Of a stretch of 5,826 bases of DNA, positions 5,699 to 5,826 are shown in pieces (within the stretch, counting starts at the first letter, position 1; each line of letters begins with the position of its first letter). A model generated the notes under the pieces. The model made no database searches, was not told the DNA's origin, and was given only the letters and a program-made list of their open reading frames with translations. Source of the DNA: an uncultured Angelakisella sp. (GTDB lineage: Bacteria > Bacillota > Clostridia > Oscillospirales > Ruminococcaceae); contig CAJFUT010000106.1 in NCBI GenBank assembly GCA_904420255.1, forward strand, positions 1-5,826, in the 5' to 3' direction. Both the position numbers and the translations under genes were made by a program.

Positions 5699-5826
5699 TT
5701 ATGCCCGGCAGCCCCTCCGGACGCCGCGGCCGCAGCCGGTCCCCCGGCCGCCCTCACTCCAGTTGTCGCAGACCCCGTCGCCGTCGGCGTCCACATAGTG
5801 CCGCCCGCAGCCGCAGCCGTCGCAGA
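5699..5826 (-). CDS. Partial Cys/Gly-rich protein with calcium-loop motif (C-terminal end)
   Basis: An open frame enters from the right edge and ends at TAA (5701-5699), giving 41 full codons of a C-terminus. It begins CDGCGCGRHYVDADGDGVCD and then turns Gly/Arg/Cys-rich up to the end (GCGRGVRRGCRA). The stretch DADGDGVCD fits the D-x-D-x-D-G-x-x-D calcium-binding loop of dockerin, EF-hand and thrombospondin type 3 repeats, with a Cys inside it and several around it. This residue pattern, in a frame free of stops right to the edge, is what makes it a gene rather than chance. It ends 25 bases before the sigma gene on the same strand, so it is probably the gene upstream in the same operon and a candidate target or partner of the sigma/anti-sigma pair. 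The protein's start, length and signal peptide lie outside the window. Specific family not recognised. Confidence 0.72.
   Translation of the reverse strand, partial: CDGCGCGRHYVDADGDGVCDNWSEGGRGTGCGRGVRRGCRA

Overview
The window is very GC-rich and every convincing gene lies on the minus strand. I read it as chromosomal DNA from a high-GC member of the Clostridia, probably an Oscillospiraceae-type gut anaerobe. The grounds are an ECF sigma factor paired with an RsgI-type anti-sigma protein, strong GGAGG ribosome binding sites, a MoxR-DUF58-membrane protein operon without periplasmic-type features, and the style of the intergenic repeats. This assignment is inference and no species can be named.

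Layout in the direction of transcription (right to left). At 5826-5699 the C-terminal end of a Cys/Gly-rich protein carries one calcium-loop-like motif. After 25 bases comes an ECF sigma factor (5673-5191), which overlaps by 8 bases a membrane anti-sigma protein with an RsgI middle domain (5198-4455). These three look like one transcription unit. Bases 4454-4178 are non-coding and dense in inverted repeats. They hold a possible terminator (4387-4420), a perfect 16-bp inverted repeat (4244-4300), and a clear extended -10 promoter (TATAAT at 4239-4234 on the minus strand).

That promoter should drive a tight three-gene operon of overlapping genes: a MoxR AAA+ ATPase (4177-3212), a DUF58 protein with two membrane segments (3222-1915), and a polytopic membrane protein with a DUF4129-like tail (1918-572). 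A textbook Rho-independent terminator at 550-515 closes the operon. The set resembles the MoxR/DUF58/TgpA modules of many bacteria, except that the third protein has no transglutaminase domain.

Bases 1-571 contain no credible gene. They hold three degenerate copies of a roughly 160-bp repeat (41-514), each starting with a strong stem-loop, then the operon terminator. Bases 1-40 show only a small hairpin (6-bp arms at 19-24 and 29-34). The repeats are clearly less GC-rich than the genes.

Working model (inference): the sigma/anti-sigma pair senses a cell-surface condition. The MoxR ATPase acts as a chaperone-like partner of the DUF58 protein and the membrane protein at the cell envelope. Whether the sigma factor controls the MoxR operon cannot be decided here; that operon's visible promoter looks like a housekeeping one.
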